64,000 bases of DNA from NCBI RefSeq assembly GCF_015207005.2, contig NZ_JADEXS020000001.1, positions 5,218,001 to 5,282,000 on the forward strand. The letters are read 5' to 3'. The position numbers and the translations under genes were made by a program. Shown here one piece after another: positions 1 through 10,594 of this stretch. This stretch comes from Desmonostoc muscorum LEGE 12446. GTDB lineage: Bacteria; Cyanobacteriota; Cyanobacteriia; Cyanobacteriales; Nostocaceae. How positions within the stretch are numbered: the stretch's first letter is position 1; each line of letters opens with the position of its first letter. Below the pieces are notes generated by a model. That model saw only the letters and a list, made by a program, of their open reading frames with translations, was not told the origin of the DNA and did no database searches.

Positions 1-1127
1 CCTCGTTCACTTGGTAAGTTACGTAGTTTGAAAGTATGGATAATCCCCGCTGGGCGCAGTTCAAAGTGCTGCTTAATTAATTCCAGCAAGGTTTCTTCAT
101 CCACTTTGCCAGTGCCAAAGGTATCCACTAGGATGCTGGTTGGCCGCGCTACACCGATAGCATAAGAAAGTTGGATTTCAACTTTTTCTGCCAACCCGGC
201 AGCGACAATATTCTTCGCTACATAGCGAGCCGCATAAGCCGCAGAACGGTCTACCTTGGTGGGGTCTTTGCCCGAAAAAGCACCGCCACCATGTCGTGAA
301 TATCCACCGTAGGTATCAACGATTATTTTCCGTCCTGTCAGACCAGAGTCTCCTTGAGGACCACCAACAACAAATTTGCCAGTGGGATTGACTAAAAAGC
401 GTGTTTCCTCATTTGGCTTAATGTCGATGTCGCCAAAAACAGGTTCAACTACAGCTGACCACAGGTCTTGTTTAATTTTGGCTTGTACCGCCGCGTCATC
501 TGTGATTTCCCCAATACTGGCTGTATGTTGGGTGGAAATCAAGATAGTATCAATGCCTACAGCACGTCCATCTTCGTAAACTACAGTTACTTGGGTTTTG
601 CCGTCAGGACGTAGGTATGGCAATTCACCTGTTTTGCGAACTGCTGCCAATCGGCGAGCAATACGGTGAGCCAGACTGATGGGCAAGGGCATCAATTCTG
701 GTGTTTCGTTGCTGGCAAAGCCAAACATTATACCTTGATCGCCAGCGCCAATTTTGTCGAATTGTTCATCACTATCTTGCTGGCGGGTTTCTTGGGCGGT
801 GTTGACGCCTTGGGCAATATCAGGTGATTGTTCGTCTAAAGCTAGCAGAACGCTGGTGCTGTTGGCAGAAAAGCCGTTATCAGCATTGGTATAGCCGATT
901 TCGGCAATTTTCTTGCGGGCGAGATTGACGAAATTCACATTGGCTTTGGTGGTGATTTCGCCTGTGATTAGCACTAAACCAGTATTAACTACTACTTCAG
1001 CGGCAACACGGCTACTGGGGTCTTGTGTCAGTAGGGCATCAAGAATGGTATCAGAAATCTGATCGCAGATTTTATCTGGATGACCTTCAGTGACTGACTC
1101 GGAGGTAAATAAATATCGACGAGACAA
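1..1127 (-). CDS. metK: S-adenosylmethionine synthetase, C-terminus cut by window edge
   Basis: Makes S-adenosylmethionine from methionine and ATP in the cytoplasm. The reverse strand reads [19 protein letters not shown] at the N-terminus, followed by the family signatures [12 protein letters not shown] and [16 protein letters not shown], and stays open to base 1. About 375 residues are present; the family is usually 390-420, so only the C-terminal end is missing. The start is a TTG at 1127: it directly precedes the conserved SRRYLFTSE sequence and has GGAGGA a few bases upstream, and no ATG fits. The gene is well conserved and the call is firm. The next gene upstream on the same strand is prk, whose strong terminator separates the two. 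Confidence 0.95.
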   Translation of the reverse strand, partial: MSRRYLFTSESVTEGHPDKICDQISDTILDALLTQDPSSRVAAEVVVNTGLVLITGEITTKANVNFVNLARKKIAEIGYTNADNGFSANSTSVLLALDEQSPDIAQGVNTAQETRQQDSDEQFDKIGAGDQGIMFGFASNETPELMPLPISLAHRIARRLAAVRKTGELPYLRPDGKTQVTVVYEDGRAVGIDTILISTQHTASIGEITDDAAVQAKIKQDLWSAVVEPVFGDIDIKPNEETRFLVNPTGKFVVGGPQGDSGLTGRKIIVDTYGGYSRHGGGAFSGKDPTKVDRSAAYAARYVAKNIVAAGLAEKVEIQLSYAIGVARPTSILVDTFGTGKVDEETLLELIKQHFELRPAGIIHTFKLRNLPSER

Positions 1128-1334
1128 AGGTAGTTCCTCCTTCTTTGTGTATTTTCGCTGACTAAATGTGGGTATTTAGTTGAGCTACCTAATTTATGAA
1201 ATCATAACAATATTTATACTTAAGTCGTTAGTCTCTTGTGAAGATTGATCAAAACTACTAACTACAGTTAAGAATCTGTAAAGAAAATAGAATTTGCACG
1301 AATTATTTTCTGCCAAAAATGTTTTTAACAATAC

Positions 1335-1370
1335 AAAAAAAGCGGGGCACTCCGAAAAGTGCCCCTGCAA
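1335..1370 (-). terminator. Rho-independent terminator of prk
   Basis: On the minus strand an 11-bp GC-rich stem (GCAGGGGCACT pairing with AGTGCCCCGC, small TTTCGG loop) is followed by a run of seven T. It lies about 25 bp beyond the prk stop and ahead of metK, so the two genes are probably separate transcripts. Confidence 0.85.
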
Positions 1371-1393
1371 GCTTTGACACAAACACTGCTGCT

Positions 1394-2398
1394 TTAAACC
1401 TGAACTGCTAACTTTGCTTCCGTAGCTGTCAAGCGCTCATAGGCAGCACGCATTTTCAAACCAGTAAGCACTTGGAAGAAACCAGTACCATTATTGGAAC
1501 CAGGATACTCGCGGTGCTGGAGTAATAAGTGAGTCAATTCACCCTGATATTTAGTGGATGTATTGCTGAGATGGGTTTCGATGTAAATTACTTCTTCCAA
1601 GTTGTCAAATTGACCATCTACCTCTAGTACTGAGACATAGCGACCGTAGTAAACATCTGAACCGTAGTACAGTTGCATACCAGGGTAGGAACAGGTCAAT
1701 TTGCGTCCACAGGGAGTCCAATTAATTGTTGACCCTTCATCAAATAGGTAGGTTGGCTCAAAGCCTTCCTTACCTTCCCGCTGGAGCATACGTACCCGTA
1801 AGACTCGACGCTCAGTGTCGTTTTTGATCAAGTTTGTGGGTAATACCTGAAGAACTACGTCAGCAAATTCTCTTTGTGGTTCAATAAACTTTTCAAAGTC
1901 AGGTTTACGGGAATTGATTTGTGCTAAAACATCTTCGTAACGATGACCGCGTTCAGCCATATCTCGCTGGATTTTCCAGGCAATTTTGACTTCATCACTA
2001 ATGTCGAAATAAACGCTGAAGTCAATTAGCGATCGCACCCGTTCATCATATAAAGGATGCAGCCCTTCAACCACTATAATATGATTTGGCTCCACCCGCT
2101 CTGGCGGATCGATCAAGCCGGTTTCGTGGTTATAAATCGGCTTATCAATCGCTTGACCATTTTTGAGTGCTTTAATTTGCTCATACATCAGGTCAAAATT
2201 GTTCGCCCTGGGGTCTAGTGCAGTTATCCCTGTTTCTTTGCGCTGTTTGCGATCGAGGGAGTGATAGTCATCCAAGCAGATGACTGTCATTAAATCTTCA
2301 CCAAATAAATCTATCAAACGACGCAAAAACGTAGATTTACCGCAACCAGAGTCTCCGGCTACTCCAATCAGTACCACGCGTTCCGGCTTACTTGTCAT
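1394..2398 (-). CDS. prk: Phosphoribulokinase
   Basis: Phosphorylates ribulose 5-phosphate to ribulose 1,5-bisphosphate in the Calvin cycle (cytoplasm). The 334-residue protein has the P-loop GVAGDSGCGKST at residues 12-23 and the family sequence VICLDDYHSLDR at 39-50. Cys19 and Cys41 match the N-terminal redox pair of photosynthetic PRKs. A second pair, TPCGRKLTC, lies near residue 230, so thioredoxin/CP12 control is likely from family knowledge. The length is normal for cyanobacteria. It is a single gene with its own terminator and more than 1 kb of non-coding DNA upstream. Confidence 0.97.
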   Translation of the reverse strand: MTSKPERVVLIGVAGDSGCGKSTFLRRLIDLFGEDLMTVICLDDYHSLDRKQRKETGITALDPRANNFDLMYEQIKALKNGQAIDKPIYNHETGLIDPPERVEPNHIIVVEGLHPLYDERVRSLIDFSVYFDISDEVKIAWKIQRDMAERGHRYEDVLAQINSRKPDFEKFIEPQREFADVVLQVLPTNLIKNDTERRVLRVRMLQREGKEGFEPTYLFDEGSTINWTPCGRKLTCSYPGMQLYYGSDVYYGRYVSVLEVDGQFDNLEEVIYIETHLSNTSTKYQGELTHLLLQHREYPGSNNGTGFFQVLTGLKMRAAYERLTATEAKLAVQV

Positions 2399-5131
<2,733 letters not shown>

Positions 5132-5190
5132 GTGCTAAATTCCAAGTGCTGTTAGCGGTAGCGGGGCGTTTAGCCCTTTCTGAGTTATGA

Positions 5191-5225
5191 ATGAGTAGGG
5201 TGGGCAATGCTCACCCTACAATTGT
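5191..5225 (+). terminator. Stem-loop downstream of petH
   Basis: The segment TAGGGTGGGCAATGCTCACC continues into CTA and folds into a hairpin (TAGGGTG with CACCCTA) about 60 bp after the petH stop. A moderately T-rich stretch follows. It may be the petH terminator; related hairpins are also dispersed in such genomes. Confidence 0.45.
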
Positions 5226-5301
5226 TTTGTTATGAATATTGTAAATAGCTGAGGAAAGAGTTCTCAGTTCTGAAGGGTAAAGTACTAACTACTTCTTACT
5301 A

Positions 5302-5331
5302 CTCAGCACTCAGCACTCAGCACTCAGCACT
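5302..5331. repeat. Short tandem repeat, heptamer CTCAGCA x4
   Basis: Four perfect copies of the 7-mer lie just upstream of hom. Such short tandemly repeated sequences are typical of Nostoc-type intergenic DNA. Confidence 0.85.
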
Positions 5332-5356
5332 TAAAAATAAATTGGGTGCAAAATTT

Positions 5357-6694
5357 GTGGGTGTGAAACTAGGAATACTGGGATTAGGAACTGTGGGAAC
5401 GGGTACAGTACAGTTGTTGCAAGATAAAACTGGGCGTCACCCGTTGTTGCAAGAGATAGAAATATACCGGGTGGGAGTACGATCGCTAGATAAACCCCGT
5501 GCAGTAGAATTGCCCACGGATGTGTTGACCACAGATTTAGAAGCCATTGTCAACGATCCGGCGGTGGATATAGTTGTGGAAGTCATGGGTGGACTAGAGC
5601 CAGCGCGATCGCTCATCCTCAAAGCTTTAAGTAATGGTAAGCATGTAGTCACCGCCAATAAAGCAGCGATCGCTCGCTTTGGGGCAGAAATTTTCACAAC
5701 TGCCAATCAAGCCGGCGTATACGTCATGTTAGAAGCCGCTGTGGGTGGTGGGATTCCCGTGATTCAACCCCTCAAGCAGTCCTTAAGTGTTAACCGTATT
5801 AATACTGTAATTGGTATCGTTAACGGTACAACTAACTACATCCTCACAAGGATGCAAACAGAAGGGAGCAACTTCAACGATGTTTTGGCTGATGCTCAAC
5901 GCTTGGGTTATGCTGAAGCTGACCCCACAGCTGATGTTGATGGCTTAGACGCAGCAGATAAAATTGCCATCCTGGCATCATTAGGTTTTGGTGGACGTAT
6001 TCACCTCAAAGATATCTATACTGAGGGAATTCGGCAAGTCAGCAAAACAGATATTGCCTACGCCGAAAAATTGGGATTTGTAATTAAATTGTTAGCGATC
6101 GCCAAAAGAATTACATCGGCAGAAGAAAATGGGGGGACGCTCTTACGTGGGGACGCGGCGACACTTTCTCTATCTCCTCTGTCGGTAAGAGTTCATCCGA
6201 CCTTAGTACCGAAAGTACATCCTTTGGCTAGCATCAACGGTGTTTACAATGCCATCCTTGTGGAAGGAGAACCCATCGGGCAAGTAATGTTTTTTGGGCC
6301 TGGTGCTGGTGCTGGTGCAACTGCTAGTGCCGTAACATCTGATATTTTGAATTTAGTTGCTGTTCTCAAAACTAATACAGCAGTTCCAAATCCCTTATTA
6401 GCTTGTGGACATCAGGAATATTGCCAAATTGCGCCGATGGCAGAATTGATAACTCGGTTCTATGCCCGTTTCCTCACGAATGACCAACCTGGGGTTATCG
6501 GTAAATTGGGTACTTGCTTTGGTAACTATGGCGTCAGCTTAGAGTCAATTGTTCAAACTGGCTTTCAAGGAGAACTAGCAGAGATTGTAGTTGTTACCCA
6601 TGATGTGCGGGAAGGGAACTTTCGTCAAGCTTTGGCAGAAATTCGGGATTTTGAAGCGATAGAAAGTATTCCTAGCTTACTGCGCGTACTTTGA
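5357..6694 (+). CDS. hom: Homoserine dehydrogenase
   Basis: Reduces aspartate semialdehyde to homoserine on the way to threonine, methionine and isoleucine. The Rossmann motif LGILGLGTVGTG is at the N-terminus and VTANKAAIARFG plus GIVNGTTNYILTRM form the catalytic domain. A C-terminal ACT domain (LTNDQPGVIGKLGTCF) suggests threonine feedback. The GTG at 5357 is taken as start because it directly precedes GVKLGILGL; an in-frame TTG at 5342 would add five residues. Around 6118-6175 the reading frame contains a GC-rich run (GGGGACGCGGCGACAC) encoding GGTLLRGDAATLSLS, which looks like an in-frame repeat insertion in a surface loop. About 445 residues, near the normal 430. Confidence 0.95.
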   Translation: MGVKLGILGLGTVGTGTVQLLQDKTGRHPLLQEIEIYRVGVRSLDKPRAVELPTDVLTTDLEAIVNDPAVDIVVEVMGGLEPARSLILKALSNGKHVVTANKAAIARFGAEIFTTANQAGVYVMLEAAVGGGIPVIQPLKQSLSVNRINTVIGIVNGTTNYILTRMQTEGSNFNDVLADAQRLGYAEADPTADVDGLDAADKIAILASLGFGGRIHLKDIYTEGIRQVSKTDIAYAEKLGFVIKLLAIAKRITSAEENGGTLLRGDAATLSLSPLSVRVHPTLVPKVHPLASINGVYNAILVEGEPIGQVMFFGPGAGAGATASAVTSDILNLVAVLKTNTAVPNPLLACGHQEYCQIAPMAELITRFYARFLTNDQPGVIGKLGTCFGNYGVSLESIVQTGFQGELAEIVVVTHDVREGNFRQALAEIRDFEAIESIPSLLRVL

Positions 6695-6710
6695 GATTAC
6701 ATGATTGATA

Positions 6711-6745
6711 CTCCCCCGCTACACCGCAAAGCAGTGTAGCGGGAG
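6711..6745. terminator. Stem-loop after hom
   Basis: CTCCCCCGCTACAC pairs with GTGTAGCGGGAG across a short loop 16 bp after the hom stop. There is no strong T-run, so it may serve as an mRNA end structure rather than a classical terminator. Confidence 0.5.
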
Positions 6746-6795
6746 ATTCTTGCCTCTGAGAAACACGCTTTTTGGCACAAGTACCAACGAGTCTT

Positions 6796-6908
6796 ATACC
6801 GTTTCACTTTAAGACTGATACAGATGGCAGGCAGGGGAAGCAGGGGAAGCAGGGGAAGCAGGGGAAGCAGGGGAAGTAATTTGTATCAATAATTTAGTGA
6901 AATGGTAT
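6796..6908. mobile_element. MITE-like element with 26-bp imperfect terminal inverted repeats
   Basis: The left end ATACCGTTTCACTTTAAGAC is followed by TGATAC. The right end is the reverse complement of ATACCATTTCACTAAATTAT followed by TGATAC. Between them lie five tandem copies of the 9-mer GGGGAAGCA. The same termini bound the larger element at 10111-10531, so this is a repeat family. No transposase is inside. Confidence 0.7.
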
Positions 6909-7077
6909 TACTGTTTCTTTGCAAGCTTGAATTTTTGCGTGTCCCGCAGTATTTGTAGTAATTGTCCATACTTTTTTTCCAGAGCCATTCTAACTGCATG
7001 GTGAAAGCGGTCTTTGGCCATTCAGCTTTTTGTGAAAATTGACCGGGACACTTAAGTGGTATCTCAATTTTATTCAC
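6886..7077 (-). CDS. Doubtful small ORF behind thyX
   Basis: A 63-codon frame starts with GTG overlapping the thyX stop codon by one base and ends inside the right arm of the MITE-like element at 6796-6908. The product (NKIEIPLKCPGQFSQKAEW at its start) has no recognised domain. The overlap with thyX is operon-like, but the 3' end lies in repeat DNA. It could be a truncated gene or chance; low confidence. Confidence 0.25.
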   Translation of the reverse strand: MNKIEIPLKCPGQFSQKAEWPKTAFTMQLEWLWKKSMDNYYKYCGTRKNSSLQRNSNTISLNY

Positions 7078-7799
7078 TAAGGTGCTAACCTGGCCTTACC
7101 TAGACGCTGCTTTTCATACCATTGGGCGATCGCAGGTGCCCAATCTGCAAAGTGAGGCCACATCATTTCACACAACTTTTGAATTTCAAGTTGAGCATCT
7201 TTCTTATTTCTCAGGTCACAAAAATGCAAGAAAGACCTTAAATTGAAACTAACTACAAAATGCTGACGATAGTCAAAAGGCACTTTACCTCTGGCGTGTT
7301 CTTCAGACATTCCACCTTCAAAATCGGCTTTATATCGTTTAGCTGCTTCTAGACACCACTCCAAATCCGCTGCTCGTTGTTCTGGTGTGTAGTGGTACTT
7401 TTTCCCTTGCCTGTCTGTGTAATAACCAACGGGACGCAGATAAATAACATCTTCTATGTCCTTTTTGCCTTCTACTACATCAATAAATTGGTTCCCGGTA
7501 TACCTAAATGACTGTACATCAAACGATACTCCAACTCGATGAGTACGCGCCTGCTGCATAACACTGTGGGGAAAATAACCACAGTTGAAAACAATCTGGG
7601 GATGCTCTAGAGGCCCATAATGTCCTCTTTCTCCCGCTAAAAGTCGCTTGACAATAATTTCACCGCTTTGTGACTCCGAAGGCCATGAGTCGCGCTCATC
7701 AAACACGAACCCATCGGTATAGTCTTGGTGCATCGCGGCATAGATCAGCTGCTGCGGGTTTGGGGTTTTGGCAATAACCTCTACTCGAAATCGATGCAT
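7077..7799 (-). CDS. thyX: Flavin-dependent thymidylate synthase ThyX
   Basis: Makes dTMP from dUMP using methylene-tetrahydrofolate and FAD/NADPH. The ThyX signature is visible as RTHRVGVSFDVQSFRY (the RHR-x7-S type motif) near residue 85. It is followed by the usual C-terminal FNLRSFLHFCDLRNKKDAQ (dUMP/FAD binding). The 240-residue length fits the family. The ATG at 7799 begins MHRFRVEVIAKTPNPQ, as expected. Transcription is opposite to hom, with convergent ends separated by the MITE-like element. Confidence 0.95.
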   Translation of the reverse strand: MHRFRVEVIAKTPNPQQLIYAAMHQDYTDGFVFDERDSWPSESQSGEIIVKRLLAGERGHYGPLEHPQIVFNCGYFPHSVMQQARTHRVGVSFDVQSFRYTGNQFIDVVEGKKDIEDVIYLRPVGYYTDRQGKKYHYTPEQRAADLEWCLEAAKRYKADFEGGMSEEHARGKVPFDYRQHFVVSFNLRSFLHFCDLRNKKDAQLEIQKLCEMMWPHFADWAPAIAQWYEKQRLGKARLAP

Positions 7800-7995
7800 T
7801 GGCTGTATGGAAATGGATTTGTGATTGAGAGGGCATCAGAACAGAGAACAGAGCCTATGAAAGTTAAACATGGCTTTGAACTCAATCCTTGATCATACTC
7901 TGCCGTGGACTTCTACTTAAACAGATTCAGATACTTTACAAATATTAATAACTTTGTTACACTTCTTTACATAAGACAAAACAGGGGATAATCAC

Positions 7996-8211
7996 ATGCG
8001 TACAACCGCCGCTATCATTGACGACCAAGGCAAATTGAACAACTTTGCGCTTGAGCCAAAAGTTTATGTAGACGAGCAAGGCGATCGCACTGGCTTCACC
8101 ACATACGCAGAACTGCTCAACGGTCGTCTAGCAATGATTGGTTTTGTTTCTCTGATAGCATTAGAAGTACTAACAGGACACGGAATCATTGGTTTTTTGA
8201 CAAGCCTGTAA
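7996..8211 (+). CDS. High-light-inducible protein (single-helix CAB/ELIP/HLIP)
   Basis: A 71-residue thylakoid protein with one membrane helix carrying the chlorophyll-binding signature ELLNGRLAMIGFVSLIALEV (about residues 44-63). The hydrophilic N-terminus contains a stretch typical of cyanobacterial HLIPs (FALEPKVYVDEQGDRTGF). Family members bind chlorophyll and carotenoid and protect photosystems under excess light. The ATG at 7996 is preceded by AGGGG. It is monocistronic, with a palindromic terminator 35 bp downstream. The paralog within the HLIP family cannot be told from sequence alone. Confidence 0.9.
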   Translation: MRTTAAIIDDQGKLNNFALEPKVYVDEQGDRTGFTTYAELLNGRLAMIGFVSLIALEVLTGHGIIGFLTSL

Positions 8212-8245
8212 TAACTGATTTATATAAAATAACTTTCAAAACAAT

Positions 8246-8273
8246 TAAGAGACGGGAAATTTCCCGTCTCTTA
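8246..8273 (+). terminator. Palindromic terminator of the HLIP gene
   Basis: AAGAGACGGGAAA pairs perfectly with TTTCCCGTCTCTT and is followed by AAATTTAT. It can act on either strand but lies just behind the HLIP gene. Confidence 0.75.
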
Positions 8274-8353
8274 AATTTATGGAAAATTTAGTGATATGTT
8301 GAAAACATACTGATAGCAAAAGCTTTTATCAGGGTAAAAATATCGGGTGAACT

Positions 8354-8935
8354 ATGGCTTTAACAGCTTCAACAATGTTGCCGCTAGGCACCAAAGCACC
8401 AGATTTTCATCTACCAGAAGTTGTATCTGGAAAGACAACTTCACTTTCGACCTTTGCAGATAAAAAAGCGCTGTTGGTAATGTTCATTTGTCGGCATTGC
8501 CCATTTGTCAAGCATGTGCAACAAGAATTAGTGCAGATAGGAAAAGATTATTTCACAAGTGATTTAGCGATCGTTGCCATTAGTGCTAACGACGCGAAGA
8601 ATTATCCAGATGACGCACCTGAATCTTTGCAGGCATTTGCTACAGAACAAGGATTTAGTTTTACATTATGCTATGACGAGAGCCAAGAAACAGCAAAGGC
8701 TTACACAGCAGCTTGCACACCAGATTTTTTTGTATTTGATGGTTCGCGCCAACTTGTTTATCGTGGACAATTAGATGATAGTCGCCCTAGTAACGGTAAA
8801 CCTGTAACGGGTGCAGATTTACGTGGAGCCATTGAAGCAGTGTTAGCGGATAAACCTGTTACAACTGACCAAAAGCCGAGTGTTGGTTGCAACATTAAAT
8901 GGAAACCTGGAAACCAACCGAGCTATTTTGGTTGA
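8354..8935 (+). CDS. Thioredoxin-fold peroxiredoxin-like protein (AhpC/TSA family)
   Basis: A 193-residue soluble protein with an AhpC/TSA-type thioredoxin fold: LGTKAPDFHLPEV at the N-terminus, the redox site CRHCPFVKHVQ (CxxC, near residue 47), and CTPDFFVFDGSRQLVYRGQLDD further on. Such proteins usually reduce peroxides or act as thiol-disulfide oxidoreductases; the substrate is not evident. A C-terminal Cys (PSVGCNIKWKPGN) is typical of this subgroup. The ATG at 8354 is clear. It stands alone, with a heptamer-repeat tract behind it. Confidence 0.85.
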   Translation: MALTASTMLPLGTKAPDFHLPEVVSGKTTSLSTFADKKALLVMFICRHCPFVKHVQQELVQIGKDYFTSDLAIVAISANDAKNYPDDAPESLQAFATEQGFSFTLCYDESQETAKAYTAACTPDFFVFDGSRQLVYRGQLDDSRPSNGKPVTGADLRGAIEAVLADKPVTTDQKPSVGCNIKWKPGNQPSYFG

Positions 8936-8937
8936 AA

Positions 8938-8988
8938 GGGGCATGGGGCATGGGGCATTGGGCATTGGGCATTGGGCATGGGGCATTG
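8938..8988. repeat. Short tandem repeat of GGGCATG/GGGCATT heptamers
   Basis: Seven consecutive 7-mers (GGGCATG or GGGCATT) start three bases after the stop of the preceding gene. The same motif occurs at 13196-13217 and 58045-58087. Confidence 0.85.
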
Positions 8989-9070
8989 ACAATGTTGACT
9001 GTTGTTATTATTCGCCCCTCTGCCCCTTTTCCCCTCATCTCCCTACTCCCCACTCCCCACTCCCCTGATA

Positions 9071-9583
9071 TCAATGCTTAATTTCCAAATTCAGGATGTA
9101 GCATCCTAGTTGGATTTTTTCTGCCCACAATTCATATTCCAGTCGTAAATGCTCTGGTAAGGGATGTCCATTGAGAGTTAGGCTACTAGTAAAATTTCGT
9201 AAACGAATCGGATCGTTAGATTGCAACGACTCAGTTGGCAACCAATAACGACTAATGCCATAAACACCCTGTTCCCAGAAGTGACGATAACTCACTTGGG
9301 CGTTACCTTGCATAGTCATAATTACCCGATATGGAGAAATCTCCAACCATAAAATTCTCGGACTGCTAGGAGCGTAGGCTTTGCTTTTACTTTGAGGAGA
9401 AGCATCCTCTGGACTGAGGACACTCTCGACTTCGCAAGTAATTAGGGGCGGTGCAGTCAACAGTAGATGAAATCGGTCAGTATCTTTTTGATACAATGTC
9501 CCGGCGGTTTCAACAACAGACCAGATTGGTAGGTCAGTAGAAATAATTGATAAGCACACGGGCTTGCGATGATGGGTCAGCAT
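9071..9583 (-). CDS. Hypothetical protein, cyanobacterial type
   Basis: A 170-residue soluble protein without a signal peptide or membrane segment. No named domain was recognised. Visible features are a Ser/Pro-rich loop (SPEDASPQSKSKAYAPSSPR, residues about 76-95) in a mixed alpha/beta sequence, and a C-terminal part rich in aromatic residues (HFWEQGVYGISRYWLP, LRLEYELWAEKIQLGCY). The uniform codon use and intact frame support a real gene. The ATG at 9583 has no clear ribosome-binding site. Function unknown. Confidence 0.7.
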   Translation of the reverse strand: MLTHHRKPVCLSIISTDLPIWSVVETAGTLYQKDTDRFHLLLTAPPLITCEVESVLSPEDASPQSKSKAYAPSSPRILWLEISPYRVIMTMQGNAQVSYRHFWEQGVYGISRYWLPTESLQSNDPIRLRNFTSSLTLNGHPLPEHLRLEYELWAEKIQLGCYILNLEIKH

Positions 9584-9778
9584 GGGAGCGATAAGGGCTA
9601 AAAGCTATTGAACAAAATGAAATGAACACTAGGAGTCTAATAGTCAGGGTAAGAAACTAAATAGTAAAACAGGCTTAATATTAACTGAATTCGCTGATTG
9701 ACTAAGCTACACAAATTGTGATAAAAACAGGTAAGACGTAAGCCCAGACAGCAAAAACAGCGGTTTTTCTACAGAGAG

Positions 9779-10012
9779 CTAATTTGTAATTAAAGCTTGT
9801 AAATATTCTAAAGCTATAGACCGAAAACAGTGGGAGTCTTTAGTAGATGCAAAAAAAACTTCTTGGGGGGACTTACCGTAGATTTGAGTAAGTTTCATAC
9901 AAGAAAAAGCGTAGGATACTAGGAAAGAAGTAACCAGCAGCAGCAAACCAACTCGCCCAGGAACTTCTAGTGTATTCAAGAGCCAGTGTATCCTACTGTT
10001 GCCTTCTGTCAT
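9779..10012 (-). CDS. Small hypothetical membrane protein
   Basis: A 77-residue frame with one hydrophobic segment (GRVGLLLLVTSFLVSYAFSC, about residues 19-38) followed by a short cytoplasmic or periplasmic tail. No family was recognised. It stands in repeat-rich DNA between two better-supported minus-strand genes. It may be a genuine small membrane protein or chance; no ribosome-binding site is obvious. Confidence 0.4.
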   Translation of the reverse strand: MTEGNSRIHWLLNTLEVPGRVGLLLLVTSFLVSYAFSCMKLTQIYGKSPQEVFFASTKDSHCFRSIALEYLQALITN

Positions 10013-10110
10013 AACCGTAGAAATTCCAGAAGTCTTTTCTATTTACTTTGAGGGCAGTGGGGGAGATGGGGGAGCAGAGGGGAGAATTCGCTCCTAACTC
10101 AGCACTCCTA

Positions 10111-10531
10111 ATACCATTTCACTAAAACCCTGATACATATAGATTTCGCGTAGGGGCACGGCATTGCCCATTGGTGTCAACTTAACGTGAAACCCTTGTC
10201 AAGACGTGATGTTGAGTTCATTTATAGCAAGGGACTGGGGACTGGGGACTGGGGACTGGGTGAAAAGTCTTTTTGTGTCTAGGTTTTATCATCTGTTGAT
10301 GTCCTAACCACCAAGGCTGTTGCTATATTTACCGTTACTTACCGCGTTACCCCACCCTAACCCTCCCCTTGTAAAGGGGAGGGAACTAGATTCCTTTTTC
10401 CCCCCAATCCATCGGGGGGATTAAGGGGGGTAAAGCGGATGTGGGACAAGCGTTTAAGCTTAAGTTGACACCAATGGGCATTGCCGTGCCCCTACCAACG
10501 TATTTGTATCATAATTAAAGTGAAACGGTAT
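10111..10531. mobile_element. Composite MITE-like element, inverted repeats nested in inverted repeats
   Basis: The outer arms are ATACCATTTCACTAAAACCC at 10111 and the reverse complement of ATACCGTTTCACTTTAATTA at 10531, the same family as 6796-6908. Inside lies a second inverted pair: GTAGGGGCACGGCATTGCCC with TTGGTGTCAACTTAA (about 10150-10187) and its reverse complement at about 10460-10496. The core holds GGGGACT tandem repeats and two further hairpins of C/G-rich dispersed repeat sequence (10355-10385 and 10398-10428). No coding sequence. Confidence 0.7.
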
Positions 10532-10594
10532 AACTCAGCACGTGGCTCATCGCCCCGCTACCGCTAACAGCACTCCCAATGCCTCATCCTGGTA

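Noticed and set aside
1141..1334. SAM riboswitch upstream of metK
   Set aside because: No recognisable SAM aptamer core was seen in the short leader between the prk terminator and the metK start.
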